DNA of 64,000 nucleotides from Leptasterias polaris. Its lineage: Eukaryota > Echinodermata > Asteroidea > Forcipulatida > Asteriidae. The notes beneath the pieces were generated by a model. The model saw only the letters and a program-made list of their open reading frames with translations, searched no databases and was not told where the DNA came from. This document shows positions 1 to 12,300 of the stretch, piece by piece. Made by a program: the position numbers and the translations under genes. Each line of letters opens with the position of its first letter. Positions within the stretch are counted from its first letter, which is position 1. Location: NCBI GenBank assembly GCA_037783415.1, contig JAZGTN010000025.1, forward strand, positions 5,022,001-5,086,000, written 5' to 3'.

Positions 1-950
1 AGTCGTTCGCATGAGTACGTCACTGCGCATGTACGTTGCTAGTCAGTGGTCTTTCACGGGTGGACTAAATATGCGCACCCGAACTTGCTCCAAATGGTAC
101 CTCAGTTGGTATTCTGTCTCTGCTCAGCAATATTGTCGTGTACTTAGCAAGTTTGAGCGCTTTCAAGCTTTTGGCCCATTTTTGACCGACCTTTATTCAA
201 GCTGATCTTTTAAAAACTTGACAATTTATGTTCTGTAAAAATTACAGTTTTCTTGTACCACTAAAAGTATGTAAATCCTAATGTATTATATTAAGGTGTT
301 ATTAAAAAACAAACGAAAACAAGTATTACATATTTTTGGGAAGCATTATTTCGTTATTACCTAGACACCTGTTTGTGTTATAGTAATTACGAAAACAGCG
401 TAAAGCGAAGCCGCCCCCTGATTTTACACAATGACTTCGTTTTCATTAATATAAACGCATACTTTGTAAATACTATAATGAAGGTTGTTTATGCGTTGTC
501 CATACATGTTTGTGCCTTTATAGATAGTTCCCAGTAGACGCCATCTTTACGGGCAAACTGCATTTTGGCGTGCAAGCGCTCTAATTATTAACGCAGCCGC
601 GTTGTTCACTAACCAATCACGCAGTGAGTTTTGTGAAATGTGCGCGTGTTGCACGCCGTTCTCACGCGAAACGCATGACTGTGTGTTCCAAACTGCCCGT
701 AAAGATGGCCGATTTACGTCATACTGCAACCTATCTATACGTTATGTATTTAATGTCCACATGTGTAATCGACCATTGGAACCCTTTACAGTGCGTGTTG
801 TTGTTTCCTTCACGCGTCAAAGCAATGTACGAGGGACCAAAGTGGTCCCAAAAATGTTCGAATACGCAGGAGACTTGGCCGGTCTTGAGGTTGACAAAAT
901 CGTTAATTGCATTTGGTTGAGATCTCTACATTACCGTCACTTCTAAATCA
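1..950. repeat. Repeat-derived intergenic DNA
   Basis: No gene is supported here; the open frames are short and lack splice or family signals. The first ~100 bases closely match 28245-28345 in intron 14 (shared opening AGTCGTTCGC and the CAGTGGTC stretch), so this is a dispersed repeat. The stretch near 830-890 (a GGGACCA-AGTGGTCCC inverted pair followed by TTCGAATACGC and GAGACTTG) resembles the inner end of the TIR elements at 28359-29012 and 39365-40054, suggesting a decayed relative. Confidence 0.45.
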
Positions 951-2399
951 GCCAGAATAAACCTGAGTTAACTTTACCCAAGCCCACATAATTTTGTTCC
1001 TTTGTAGCAAAATCTACAATGACTATGTTTAGCTACGGTTTTTTTTAATGGCAGGTAACATTTTTGGTATTGTTAAAAACCATCCTCACTTGGTGTATGC
1101 CCGAATCCCAACATATGCATAAAGTAACATCTAATTTAAAATAAAAAAAAGGGAAAAACACCCTTGTTGCATAGATGTGTGTGCTTTCAGATGCCTGAGA
1201 AAGGCTTTATGCCTGAAGCCTTTTTCAGGTTCAAATTTGTGGGTGAAAAAACACTTTTTTCTCAAAAAGTAACACACTTCAGGCGATGTCGTTTTTAGCA
1301 ATTATTTATTAACTGCTCTTCAGTGCTCTTTATAAAGTAAGTTTTTATGGTCACTAATTTTGGAGTAGTTACCAAATGTATACTCTCCCTAAGACCGGGA
1401 AGCAACGAATGTATTATAAAAGACCTGTGATTAAAGTTTATATGTATAAAATATGTGCCTTGAACGGTGTTGAAATTTTCTATCGGTTACGTCAGACAAC
1501 CTGGTTCTGTGAGTGGACTGCAAGAGTAACGCACGGTGCAGGTGGCAAGCAGGGGGCATATTGAATTGTTATAGGACGGCGTCAGGATACCAAAAACGTT
1601 ATTATTATTTTTTTCTGCTACATGAAAACTAACTCTGCGGGAGTTGTAAGTATTCTGTTTTTTAGAGAACTGGTTATCTTTTGTTCCAATCCCGGGGGCC
1701 TCATATTTTTTTGTATTTTGACGGACAGATGGTGTTAAATCCTCAATTACCAATCTTCGTACCTTTTTTGAGCATCTGCGTTCAGTAACAGTAGGTTGAT
1801 TCTGCATAACTTAAAAGCTGAAAGTGTAAATTTTAGGCAATAGTTCAAATATTTTCCGATCTAAAACAAATGTATTGAAAACTTCTTATTTTTTATAGCC
1901 GAGTTACACCGGAAACCTATTTTAATTTTATTTTTTGAAAATGAACATATGAAATGAAATGTAAAAATATATGTGTGACGGTCATGAAACTATCTTGCGC
2001 AGGCCCGCAATATTTGTGTGCGTGTACTGTAACGAAATAGTACCAGAATAGCGCCCTCAGCGATTGCTTCCGTTTTTAATGTTCTAAGACGCAAACTAAA
2101 GTATGACGTCGAAATAAAAAAGTTTCATAGTGAATTGCGTCCCCCGGTGTGTGTCGCCGCAATCACGGTAATTATCGTGATCTGAAGAAAGTTTATTCAA
2201 ACAGAGGGCGCTCTCAGACAATTCGCGGTGTGGGAGACATGATCTTCCGCAACGACGGCACTAAAGTTGTTTCGGTGAATGAAGTTTAAGAAATGATAAT
2301 TCAGATTTATCGACATATTTTTCACGCAATAACGGTTTAATTGTAAAAATGTAAATACAGAAAATTAATTGGTATATCAGTGTAACCCATCGACGATGC
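951..2399. other. Intergenic, decayed repeat material, no gene seen
   Basis: AT-rich sequence. The part around 1060-1330 reads, in reverse, like the TTAA-flanked MITE family at 58967-59334: it has the ATGCCTGAAGC hairpin, the CACACACATC stretch and the closing CTCACTTGGTGTAT. No coding exon or RNA gene is recognisable. Confidence 0.35.
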
Positions 2400-2960
2400 T
2401 TTTTCGTACTTGAAGTCGTACAATGTGGCCTACTCGTACTTGAAGTCGTACAATGTAGCCTACTCGTACTTGAAGTCCATACTCCAAACTCGACTGAAAT
2501 AACCTGTACTCAAAGTCATTTACTCGATACTCGACTGAGAATGTACTCAGATTTGAATTGGAATACTCATCAAAATTCGTTTGTCTTTAATTATGTTGAA
2601 TTAATGGAAATTTATGCCATTGCTTTCCGAGAAATATAGAAGAATAATGCACTGGAAAAAGTAAAAATATTTGCCTTGTCTTTGTGTTCACGATTCATAG
2701 TTATCTATAACAAGCACACATTGACATCTAGAATAGAGCTTAAAACAGCAATAAATGAGCTGATACCATATTGTGTAGTATATTTCTTTATAAAGTACTC
2801 GTCTCGTACTCATACTCTGAGATTCAAGAACTTGGTACTCGACTTTTGGTCTCGTTACTTGATTATCAGAATACTTGTTATTCGGACACTTGCACCCAGA
2901 CTCGATTACCCAAGTACTCGTACTTGAGTACTAGTCGGCCACGCTGTAGTACTCGGCAGT
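2400..2960. repeat. Degenerate TACTCG/ACTTGAAGTC repeat tract
   Basis: The motif TACTCGTACTTGAAGTC recurs almost perfectly at about 2400-2475. It then decays into scattered TACTCG, ACTCGAC and TACTTG words through about 2960, with an unrelated AT-rich insert in the middle. It is an old satellite-like or simple-repeat tract with no coding signal. Confidence 0.5.
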
Positions 2961-5900
2961 ACTTAATATGGACAGAACAATACTTGACTGCAACACTGCA
3001 TGCATCATACATTGTATGTATTGTGGTTCATATAAGTAGCCAAAGCAATTGACACACCAACTTGTTGGGCCCAATTTCATAGAGCTGCTTAAGCACAAAA
3101 AGCAACTAGCAAAACAAAATTCTGCTTACCAGAATAAGGTTACCAGCTAAAATACAATTGTCACATGTACCATATGTGACTGGTATGCAACTCATTAGTG
3201 CTTAGCTGTGTTTTCTGGTTCGAGGTTAACTCCATGGTTCCACTGGGTGCTAGGAGGGCCCTCCCCGAACACCGAAAAGTACGAAGTCGGAGGTGTTCGG
3301 AGGCGCAGGGTGATGGGGGCCGGAGGCGCTGCGACACCCATAGTAAACAGATGAGTGATGCAATAACGTAAATCATGTGAACATAAATACACACTTTCAG
3401 TTAATGTTTTGTTTATCAATTATTATTTATATGGCGATTGCACATAAAAACTGCAAAAAATATGTACGCCAAGAATACTTTTAAGAAGTTTACCCTTTGA
3501 CCCAGACCAGAGGTCGTTCTGAAACACACAACATATGCATATTATGAAGGTTTTTTTGGGCACAGAAAATACACAAATTCCTTCCAGTACACATTCACCA
3601 ATGAATTGCTTATGTGAAAAGCATTCTTGGAACATTTACTGTCGTCAATGATGTCATTTTGATGTATTCAAATCTCATGTACCCGTCGAAGAAATTTAGC
3701 AGATTATTAAACATGTATGACAAAACATTTAATGTTGTTGTTCGGATAGCACTATTACATGAAATTTGCATATTAGATTGTTTAATGACATTTTGAAGAA
3801 AAAAAATGGTTTCTAAAGTAAACCGAAATCAAATGCCGAGTCAGTTTTGGAAATGTAATAGATTTAGAAAACCATTGAATGCGTTTATCTATTCTTTGGG
3901 GCTAGACCCTTTGCACGTAACGTCTACATCTAGCTTTCGCTACTTCTATTTCATTTTGGAGTCGAAAAGTAACGTGGATAAAAACAGTGTATTTTTCATG
4001 TATTTGGTGTGTAGTAATAGAAAGTTACAAAAATCATACATGATGTGCAGTTATTTTGACTCCAAAACGATGGACAGAAAAAGCTTGCAATGGTGTGACT
4101 ATTAGTGACTTTGGATATTAAGAATATTATGGGCTAGGCATTGTCTGAAAAAGTTCATGTCTGCTTTAGTAATGAAATGCAGCGTCCCTTTCGGGCAAAT
4201 TCATCGAAAACTTTGTAAGAATGTCGAAGTAGTTCTTTTCTTATGGCGCGTTCAGCATGTATCTCCCGAATTATTTTTCCTTGCATCTTTTTCGTAGAAC
4301 CGCAGTCGCACTCGGGCGTTGGCTTCATACGCCATGTTTAAAGCATGCGTCCCGTGCGCCCATGGCCTGTGATGAGGAGACGGTTTAGGCGACAGAAGCT
4401 CTTTCTGGGAATGTTGAAGCCAGCTAGTAGGTGACCTTTAAATACCTACTTGAACGTAAGCGGCAAAAAGGTGATCTTTGCTGAAATTAACTTAAACTGT
4501 TTTCAATCAACGACATTTTGCACACACGAGATTAAACAGATTTTTAATTGTAAAAAAACCCCAATCATTTTGAATGCCCTTCTCTGGTGCTTTTCAGACA
4601 GATTCGCGACAACAAAGCCCTCTTACGTCATCACTCATGCTATCATGTGTAGGAGCTCCGTTTGTTATAAGCCGTTTTGTTCCAGCATGAGGTATAACAT
4701 CTACCTCCATGGTATAACAAAGCAAACTTCCACACTTATGCCGTCAAAGTATTGTCACTGACACACGCCGTCAACGGCAGAAGTGTTTCTAGTTTTTCAA
4801 AACCTTGAGGTTTGGGCCTAATTTTTTTAATCGATAATAACGAAAACAATTCAGAAGTGTATAGTAAAAAATATCAAAATTACACTTTAATGATAAACAA
4901 ATACATTATCAACAAGTTTAAATAGCATTCTCGTTAAAATATTTTCGCACAAGTAGCTGTTTAAGGATTTTATTGTCATTATGCAACATTATGCCTGATT
5001 ACCGTAGATCTCACCGCTTGTGAAACAATGCTCATTCAAACTCATCATTCACCCGGAATCTTCTGGATTGTTGGTACCTGTTTATAGGTTTTCCCGGCCA
5101 ATTTCACCAAGGCTGGAAGGAAGACTAGTCAGGTTCCGATTCTTGCATGAACACAACATCCGTTATTGAATAATCGGCATGATCTGCCGAATATTGTGGA
5201 CTCAAAAATATAGACTGACATATGGCGCGCTATTGATTATGCTGATTGCGACATCAACAAGTCCCTTTTTTCCGGTAATTGTTGACACAAAATTTCAGCG
5301 GCGAGATTAAAAATTGATTTATGATATTTGAAGTGCTCGCAAACAACATCTGTTTTTCCCAGTTAGTTTATTTAGGCAGAAAAGAAACACGAAGCTAAAC
5401 ATTAAAGGTAGGACCATACTTTGGGAATGCCCCCGAAAGAAATTGTGTAAAATTTATAAAGATGGTAACGGTAGTAAGCATCCTGCGGAATGAATTTGTC
5501 TCAAATGCAAACGTTGAGTAGAAATCAATAAAAGTAGGGAGAACATTTGAATTTCCACAGATCGCCTTAGGGTAGACTGGTCCCCTGTCTTTATCACGAA
5601 GCTCAAAATGTGACGTCAGATTTTCAGGCTAGCTTATGGGCGACTTAGGGAGATTTGAACTTCCGTATGTGTCCGTTTGTGAATGCTGCAGTTAGAGGTC
5701 CCGGATGTCACCTCGCTATTAAACGTGGATGGACACGACGTTCTTTATTAAATTACCGTCATTTTGAAGGACCACATTTTTGACTTCACACAAAATGGCG
5801 GACCGTGTGTGTTCACGAAGTAAAATGAAAATCACACGATCTCGAGGGATAATTGTGTAAATCATTATCTCCTACTTTTGAAACATATTTTCAAACATTA

Positions 5901-6040
5901 ATTTCACAACAAACACTTTTTGTAGCCCAAAGCGCCTAATCCAAGGCAACGTTCCCTTTAAGTTTTGGTTATTTCGTGTAAGTGCGTATAGCCCTATTGG
6001 TCTTCGACAAAATTACAATTTTGCTGGCTTGCACTTTGAA
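2961..6040. other. Intergenic, no gene seen; scattered MITE remnants
   Basis: About 3060-3200 begins GGGCCCAATTTCATAGAGCT, the end of a dispersed element also seen at 8940-9000 and 35008. About 5750-5900 contains an inverted pair around the AAAATGGCGGACCGTG stretch, also present at 26450-26510 and 43370-43440. About 5460-5510 (GGTAGTAAGCATCCTGC) recurs at 28050-28070. These are shared repeats, not genes. Confidence 0.35.
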
Positions 6041-6049
6041 CTTAAGAGG

Positions 6050-6640
6050 AAGGGAAATGTCAATTTTGTGATGTACTCTTTTTCCAATAAAAGATGGAGT
6101 CCTCATGTGAGTGGGTAACTATTTCAATTCTCTAAACCTAAGGTTAAAATGGTCTAAACTGCCATTGCATACGATACCCTTCCATGTGCAAACACCCAAA
6201 ACATCAAATAACATTATTCTGAGAAAAATGGGTCTGTACATTTTTGTACAGTGCGTTTTGGTTCACTCCTGACCTTTTCAGAGCGATTTTGAAACATGTC
6301 GTCATTGGTTTTCAACAACTCATAGGTCTTTACATTCAAATGAGGAATATTTCTTTAGACAAAATATTAAATTAAAGTCTGTTTTGATTAAAACATCATT
6401 GAAAGTCAGGAATGAACCGAACAAAAATTTACAGAAATGTACAGACCCAATTTTCTCAGAATGAAGTCATCGGATGTTTTGGATGATGCGAAATTTTGCC
6501 TTGGTAGGGTATTGTATGCAATGATGGCTATTCGCACTGTTTTAACGTGAGGTGAGAGACTTCCCCACTAACTCATATAAGGTCTCTTTCTATTAAAAAT
6601 GAGTTCATCACAAAATTGAATTTGATATTTACTTTCCTCA
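6050..6640. mobile_element. MITE-like element with very long imperfect inverted arms
   Basis: The left half (from TCAATTTTGTGATGTACTC) and the reverse complement of the right half (TCAATTTTGTGATGAACTC) align over most of their length. Shared blocks include the CATTGCATAC-ATACCCT part, CATTCTGAGAAAA.TGGGTCTGTACATTT, and the TTCA.TCCTGAC.TTT part near the centre. There is no coding potential. A second family member lies at about 20225-21190, where it has been split by a LINE fragment. Confidence 0.65.
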
Positions 6641-7390
6641 TAAGTGGTCGGTAGGCGTTGAAATTTTCCGGTGTTCGAAAGTTGCGGATGAGTTATAAAA
6701 TCTTTTCAGTTTGCCGGTGCTAAAGTTTGAAACAATATTCGGACTTCTTTTTAAACGTCCTCCTTCGTTGACATTTCTGAACGTTTAAGAAACTGTACTT
6801 TAAGTTGTTGTATTTATTTGTTCTTGTTTTCTTCTTCTTTATAGTGTTGTTTTGTTGTTGTTGTTCATTTAAACGTAAAACAGGACATTGATGTAAAACA
6901 GCTTTTGCTGATCTTTTTATTCTGTGTAAAGACATTGAGATACTAAACAAACAAAATAATAATAATAAAATGGCGGGATGTCATGCTCCAACTTTTCATT
7001 AAAGGTCTCTGGATACAGAAGAGCGTCCTCGCTTGGCGTTTAAAAAAAACTGCTGACGAACAAAAAATAAAACTTTGTTCTTGGTTCGTGTTGACATCAC
7101 GTCAGCGCAGTCAGCTGCTGTTAAGCTTTCGTAGACACAGGAAGTGCTAAAGGCAAACTCCGTGCCTACCCATGATGTCGAAGAATTAACGATTTTGTCG
7201 ATTTGCAACCGTACTTGACGTAGGCAAACACTTTTCTTTGATTTTGTCTAGTTAAAAAAATCAATGTTAATTATCAAATCACGCGATTTCGACTGCTAAC
7301 TCAGCACTTCTGTCCATCCAATCAAGTCAAATCAATAAAGTTACGTTTTGGGGTTTTAACCAACTGCAGCGTTTCTAAAGTTTAATCTGA
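6641..7390. other. Intergenic, upstream of the main gene; no gene seen
   Basis: Contains TTG-rich simple sequence (about 6840-6865) and a run of AAT (6955-6968). No coding or RNA feature is recognised. This is the distal upstream region of the large secreted-protein gene. Confidence 0.4.
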
Positions 7391-7443
7391 CCAATGATAA
7401 GCCATTACCGAAATCAGTGTGGGAGTTCAGCGCGTTATATAAA
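7391..7443 (+). promoter_or_regulatory. Putative core promoter: CCAAT box and TATA box
   Basis: A CCAAT pentamer is at 7391-7395 and a canonical TATATAAA at 7436-7443. The TATA box is about 140 bases upstream of the chosen start codon at 7582. Transcription would be expected to begin near 7465-7475, giving a 5' UTR of about 110 bases if no upstream exon exists. Position and sequence fit a TATA-driven metazoan promoter. No transcript evidence is available here. Confidence 0.5.
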
Positions 7444-7581
7444 CCAACTCAGATGTCCTGATCTTACAACCGTTCTCAACATACAGGGGTTGGTGTTCAT
7501 TTTCTTTTTAAGCACTGGCTGTCAAAAGAAACATTACACCTCCAAAAATAACACCAAACCAGAAACGGGGCAAGTGTCGAA

Positions 7582-9389
7582 ATGGCACGCAACAGTTTAC
7601 TGTGGCTTGCTTTGGCTCTCCTCGTCGCCTGGACCAAAAGGTAAAACCGTGTACTTCTTTCTATCACCGATTTGAATTGACAATAGACTGTCTCTGTTAA
7701 AGGTATTATCAGGATAACATATATAATTGTTTAATTTTAGTCTGAAAGCCTACTGATTATGAAGTTCATACTAGAACCATATTTTTGTGTGAAATTCTTC
7801 CCAATGAAATAAAGTATGTAGGTCTGTCTGAAAACCTTTATAAAAAATATAAAAAAATCGCAATATCTTATTTCGTTACTTTGTTCCAACTTCAGTTAAG
7901 GACTATGTGCATGTTTTTTCACTATTTTCTCCTGACTCACGCAACAGATTAAGCCAAATTATTCAAATATTTATTATATCATGTTTGTGGTACTGTCTGC
8001 AACTATTGTCAGCTCTCACCAATCATCTGTAATACCTTTAGAAGTGAAACAAAGTATATTTTAGAAAACATATTCTGAATATAAAAAAAAAAATCAAGTA
8101 TAGGCCTACAGTGACGATTATCTCTAAATAAGGAAAACAAAAGATGGGGCAGTTTCAGCTTCTACTCATTGTGTACGAAGAAAAATTGCAATAGGTTTGT
8201 TTTCAGGCAGTCACACTTAAGCTTAATTCTTAACTGATTCTTAAAAAAACAATTCTTAAAGGGACTGAGTCGTTGCGATCAAAGCAGGCATGTCGTGGCT
8301 GTACATGGAATTATGATCTCTGACCCAGTTGCTGCACGTGGACACCCTCCCTCCGTACTTATGGCCAGCGCGCGCGTGTGATGTAACTGGATGGAAGTTT
8401 ATAGTTCCAAGTACAGCCGGCGCCACAAACCTGCAGGGCACAATAGACCTTATGCATATGACGTCATTTGAGTAGGGCGTCCTCGCCTGGAGGTCAAAAG
8501 TAAGATGTTCATTGGTCAGTCCTGTGCGCCGCGCGTACAAATCAGCGCGTTTCCATTGTTTCGTCATCAGTTTACCTCTAAGATGGCGGCTTGGTGACGT
8601 CAATGCATAAGGTCTATAGACCCTTCCCATGAAATATACTAATTACATTCACGCATGCGTACAGACCCTACTGGTTGGCAAACGCCATAGAGTTGTGCAC
8701 TAAGTAGACGCACAAGCGCGTCTGCGTCACGCCACCATCAGCCCCACACAAAAAGGGGCAATGTTCCATCCACTGATCTCTATAATACTGACACCATCAT
8801 GTTGCCAACCAGCGGTGTAAGTGCGCACGCGTGATGTGCAATTTAAATATTTCATGGGAAGGGTCTATTGTATGGCTCTGCTTACCGCCGAATTCTGTAA
8901 GCGCCGATTCTTTGCTTATGGTAAGCAGAGCCATGAAATTGGGCTAAAAGCAGGGCCCAATTTCATGGCTCTGCTTACCGTAAGCAAAGAATCGGCGCTT
9001 ACGGAAGCAGGGAATTTCGCGCGTACGTCAAGCGTATTTCACGGGTTAGCAGGGAATTTTTGCTTGTGCGCTTGCGTAGTCCACGGTAGGCATTCTACGC
9101 TTACTCAGCTAGCGCAGAAATTTGGCGCTTGCTCGGTAAGCGGAGAACGGTGATAGCAAGCGCAGAATTCAGTGGTAAGCAGAGCCATGATCATGCTTCC
9201 AACACAACCCCCTTCAACTTTATGTTTTGTTTTGTCTTTATCACGATGCAGTGCCAAAGTCGACGAAGATTCAAACCTTTGTAGGTACAAGGAGAAAATT
9301 ACGTATCTACCAGAACAAGAACAAGTGATTGCCAATATCGTTAAAGAGACCATGGTCAAGGGCGAAAAGACACCTGGACACGCTTTGCG
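7582..9389 (+). CDS. Exons 1-2: signal peptide and mature N-terminus
   Basis: Exon 1 is 7582-7640 (donor GTAAAA) and exon 2 is 9252-9389 (acceptor GATGCAG, donor GTAAGA). The start codon opens MARNSLLWLALALLVAW, a positively charged residue followed by a hydrophobic core. The junction serine-alanine that follows is a plausible signal-peptidase site around residue 20-22. It is the first in-frame ATG after the TATA box that gives a signal peptide, which decided the start. Exon 2 adds a polar, Lys/Glu-rich stretch with one Cys. Exon 2 is short and lies between repeats, so it is the least certain of the early exons, but its phase fits both neighbours. Confidence 0.7.
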
Positions 9390-12300
9390 GTAAGATATTT
9401 CTATACACACGTGACCATTCCTTTCCAGAGCTCTGGAACTGTCGTCCAACTTGTTGCGATCCTGAGATAATTTATGGCGATGTCATAAACGTAAGATGAC
9501 AACATCCCGAGTATCTCGGGAGATGACTTCTTGAAAGTAGTATGTTGTCTTCCAGAAACTATCTCAGGATGACAACATGTTGTCTTCTTACTTGGGTGCT
9601 TGGCATTTTAAGTATTTTATTATACCATCAATAGTTATCTCAGGAAGTCGAAGTTTTACTTTCATGATGTCGACAACCTGAGATTATTTTTATTTGGATG
9701 TCGACATCTTACTTGTTTGATAATAATATAATAACTAGTTCTTATATAGCGCCTTTTACACTAACGTATCAACGCGCTCGCTTTGCATTACATGCAGTGC
9801 CCTGTTCATTGGGCCAACAGCATTCCTTGTAATCTTTCTTGGCTCCCTGGGGAGTATACAGCCCTGGGCTGTCGTCAGCTTTTCCATACACAATATCAAC
9901 CTCTATACCCTCACAGATGTCGACATCCTAAGATAAATAGTATCGGGAAGACGACATCTTACTTTTGGATGTCATCATCTCGAAATAAATCATCCCGGGA
10001 TGGCGTCACCTTACGTTCTTTATGTCATCATCCTGCAGTATTATCTCAGAATCTCAACATGCGGATGGCACTTCTTGAGCTCCGTACATCCCCTTTTCTC
10101 AAGGACACGATTTCAATCGTGTTTCAGGGAAATGTTACTTAACCTGGCTGGGGTCAACATAAATTCTCATCTGTAACCCACAAACGATATACAAGTAATA
10201 GGCCTACCATGAGTTACAGAGTGTGAGGGAAGTTTTAATGTTGTACGGTGGTTTGCTTTCTCTGTGAAACCCTTAAGCGGGAGTAACTCAGGAAATACAC
10301 AAAAGCAGGATGGGTCCACTTCTTACTGGCTTCCCAGTATTAGCCAAAACGTTTGATTGGTATGAGGGAGGGTGTTTGAAACCCCATACCCTAGCATAGA
10401 CTGTCAGCAAGACTTCTGGAAGCAAGCGACAAAGAACAGAAGGCTCCACTTTATCAGAGGGTTGGATCTGGATGTCTGTATGTCGTACACGAAATATGTG
10501 AACATTTGTCCGCCTCTAAAAAAAACATACCTATCCTGACCCCCCTCCTCTTAGATAAGTGGAATGGTCCAGTCTAGGATATCAAGGACTTTGACTCCTC
10601 CAGGGATTTGTACGTTGAAGAAAATGAGTGAAATTATTAAAAACGTGTTGACTTAGTGCTACCAGTGCATAAACCGTACTTTTTAAATCATAAAATATCC
10701 CCCGTCAGCACCAACGCCATCACTCCGCAATAAATAAATAAATATACGAAATATCACAGACCCCCCCCCCCCCCCATGAATTCCTTGCAAAAAAGTCGCT
10801 GGACTAAGTCAAAAGTTTGTTTGACTAAATATTAGTCGCGTGAGACATTATTTTAGTCTAGTCATATGACTATTTAAAACTAGTCACATTTTTGACTAAA
10901 TCAATAGTCAGGCTCTGTTTTTTGACTAATTAAAGTCAGTCGTGTCAGACATAACGCTAGACTATTTTTTCTAAAGTCAAATTGACTAACAAAATGTTTA
11001 AAGTGTACCCCATATTCTTGTACATGGATTGCCAAACACCTCACCTTTACTTTGTGTGGAAGCATAGGTAAAATATATATATGACGTGAACAATATCACG
11101 TTTGCTGTAACCTCCCCTCCCCCTCCAGCATTCCTTCGTTATGATGGGCCGTTTCAAAACTAAGATTTTGGCTTTAAAGCCCCGTATCTGAACCACACGT
11201 TTTCAAAAGAATAAGCCGATGCCCACGCTGCCAAAGCGTTGGTTTCAAAAACGGTCATTTGTACTGTAACGGCACATTCCTGTGCATGCATTCACTTAGT
11301 CTTGGCCCAAGACGTCAGTGATCGATAGTGGATAGTGTACTGCGCTCCGTTACAACTCGTTACAGCGCGCCCTCTTGTGGCTTGAATTACCCAACTTGAC
11401 TAGCTCAAGTTGGGTAATTCAAGCCACAAGAGGGCGCGCTGTAACGCGTTGTAACCGAGCGCATTACACTATCCACTATCGATCACTGACGTCTTGGGCC
11501 AAGACTAGTATTCACTATGCACATTATTGTTTCTTGAAGAGGGGGCGACCGCAACCGACACAAGTCTGTAAGAATCAAACCACAACTATTGACGAACGGC
11601 TTGAAGACGAAGGTTGTAGTTCGGTTTATGCCACCCCATTATTTGGTCCGGTTAAGCTATATTAATAGATAGACCTCATAGGCCTGCCTACACTCCTCTA
11701 GCAGTGGTTTCCGCGCGCCACCAGTTTACCCGCTCCAACCACTGCTAAACTTCACTTCATATCCTGCGAAGCGCGTGGGTGTGACGTCACCCAACGCCGA
11801 GCCTGGATGACACTTGCCATGATTGGCCAGATTCTGTCACCTGACGTTGGGTCTGTCACATGACCCTCATCTGGCACAGTAAAGATGGCTGCGCCCATGT
11901 CCACACTGTACGTGCAATAAGCACGTACGTCAACGTTGCTTTGCCTACTGTATGTTGCGTCGACTTCAGTATTATTTCGTCCTGGTTTTTGTCAGTGTTG
12001 TTTTACACAGTAAGTATTTGTTTAACGGACATCACTTTTCCCTCAGCGGGTGGGAAATCAGATGGAAAAACATAAACTTCTTCTAGTTCGAGTTTAAAAA
12101 ACATAAAAAGGTCTCGATTTTTGAAAATAATAATCAGCTATGCCTATATAGGGAAATAATTCCGTTTACTGGTCACCACTTATTCTCCTTATGACTCGAT
12201 AACCACCGAAACTTGTTAATATTTTACAGGGAATTAAATTTACGAGTGAAAAATTAAAAAAAATTATTCGAAATCATGAAAAAAGGCATAAGTTCTGGCT

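Larger units (their letters stand above)
7641..9251 (+). other. Intron 1, with a cluster of small inverted-repeat elements
   Basis: The first ~600 bases are AT-rich and featureless. From 8444 to about 9190 several TIR or palindromic elements sit head to tail and are listed separately. No coding exon other than the flanking ones is recognised. Confidence 0.5.

Noticed and set aside
2400..2540. Possible CRISPR-like direct repeats
   Set aside because: Repeats are adjacent and decaying without spacers, and the window is clearly eukaryotic.
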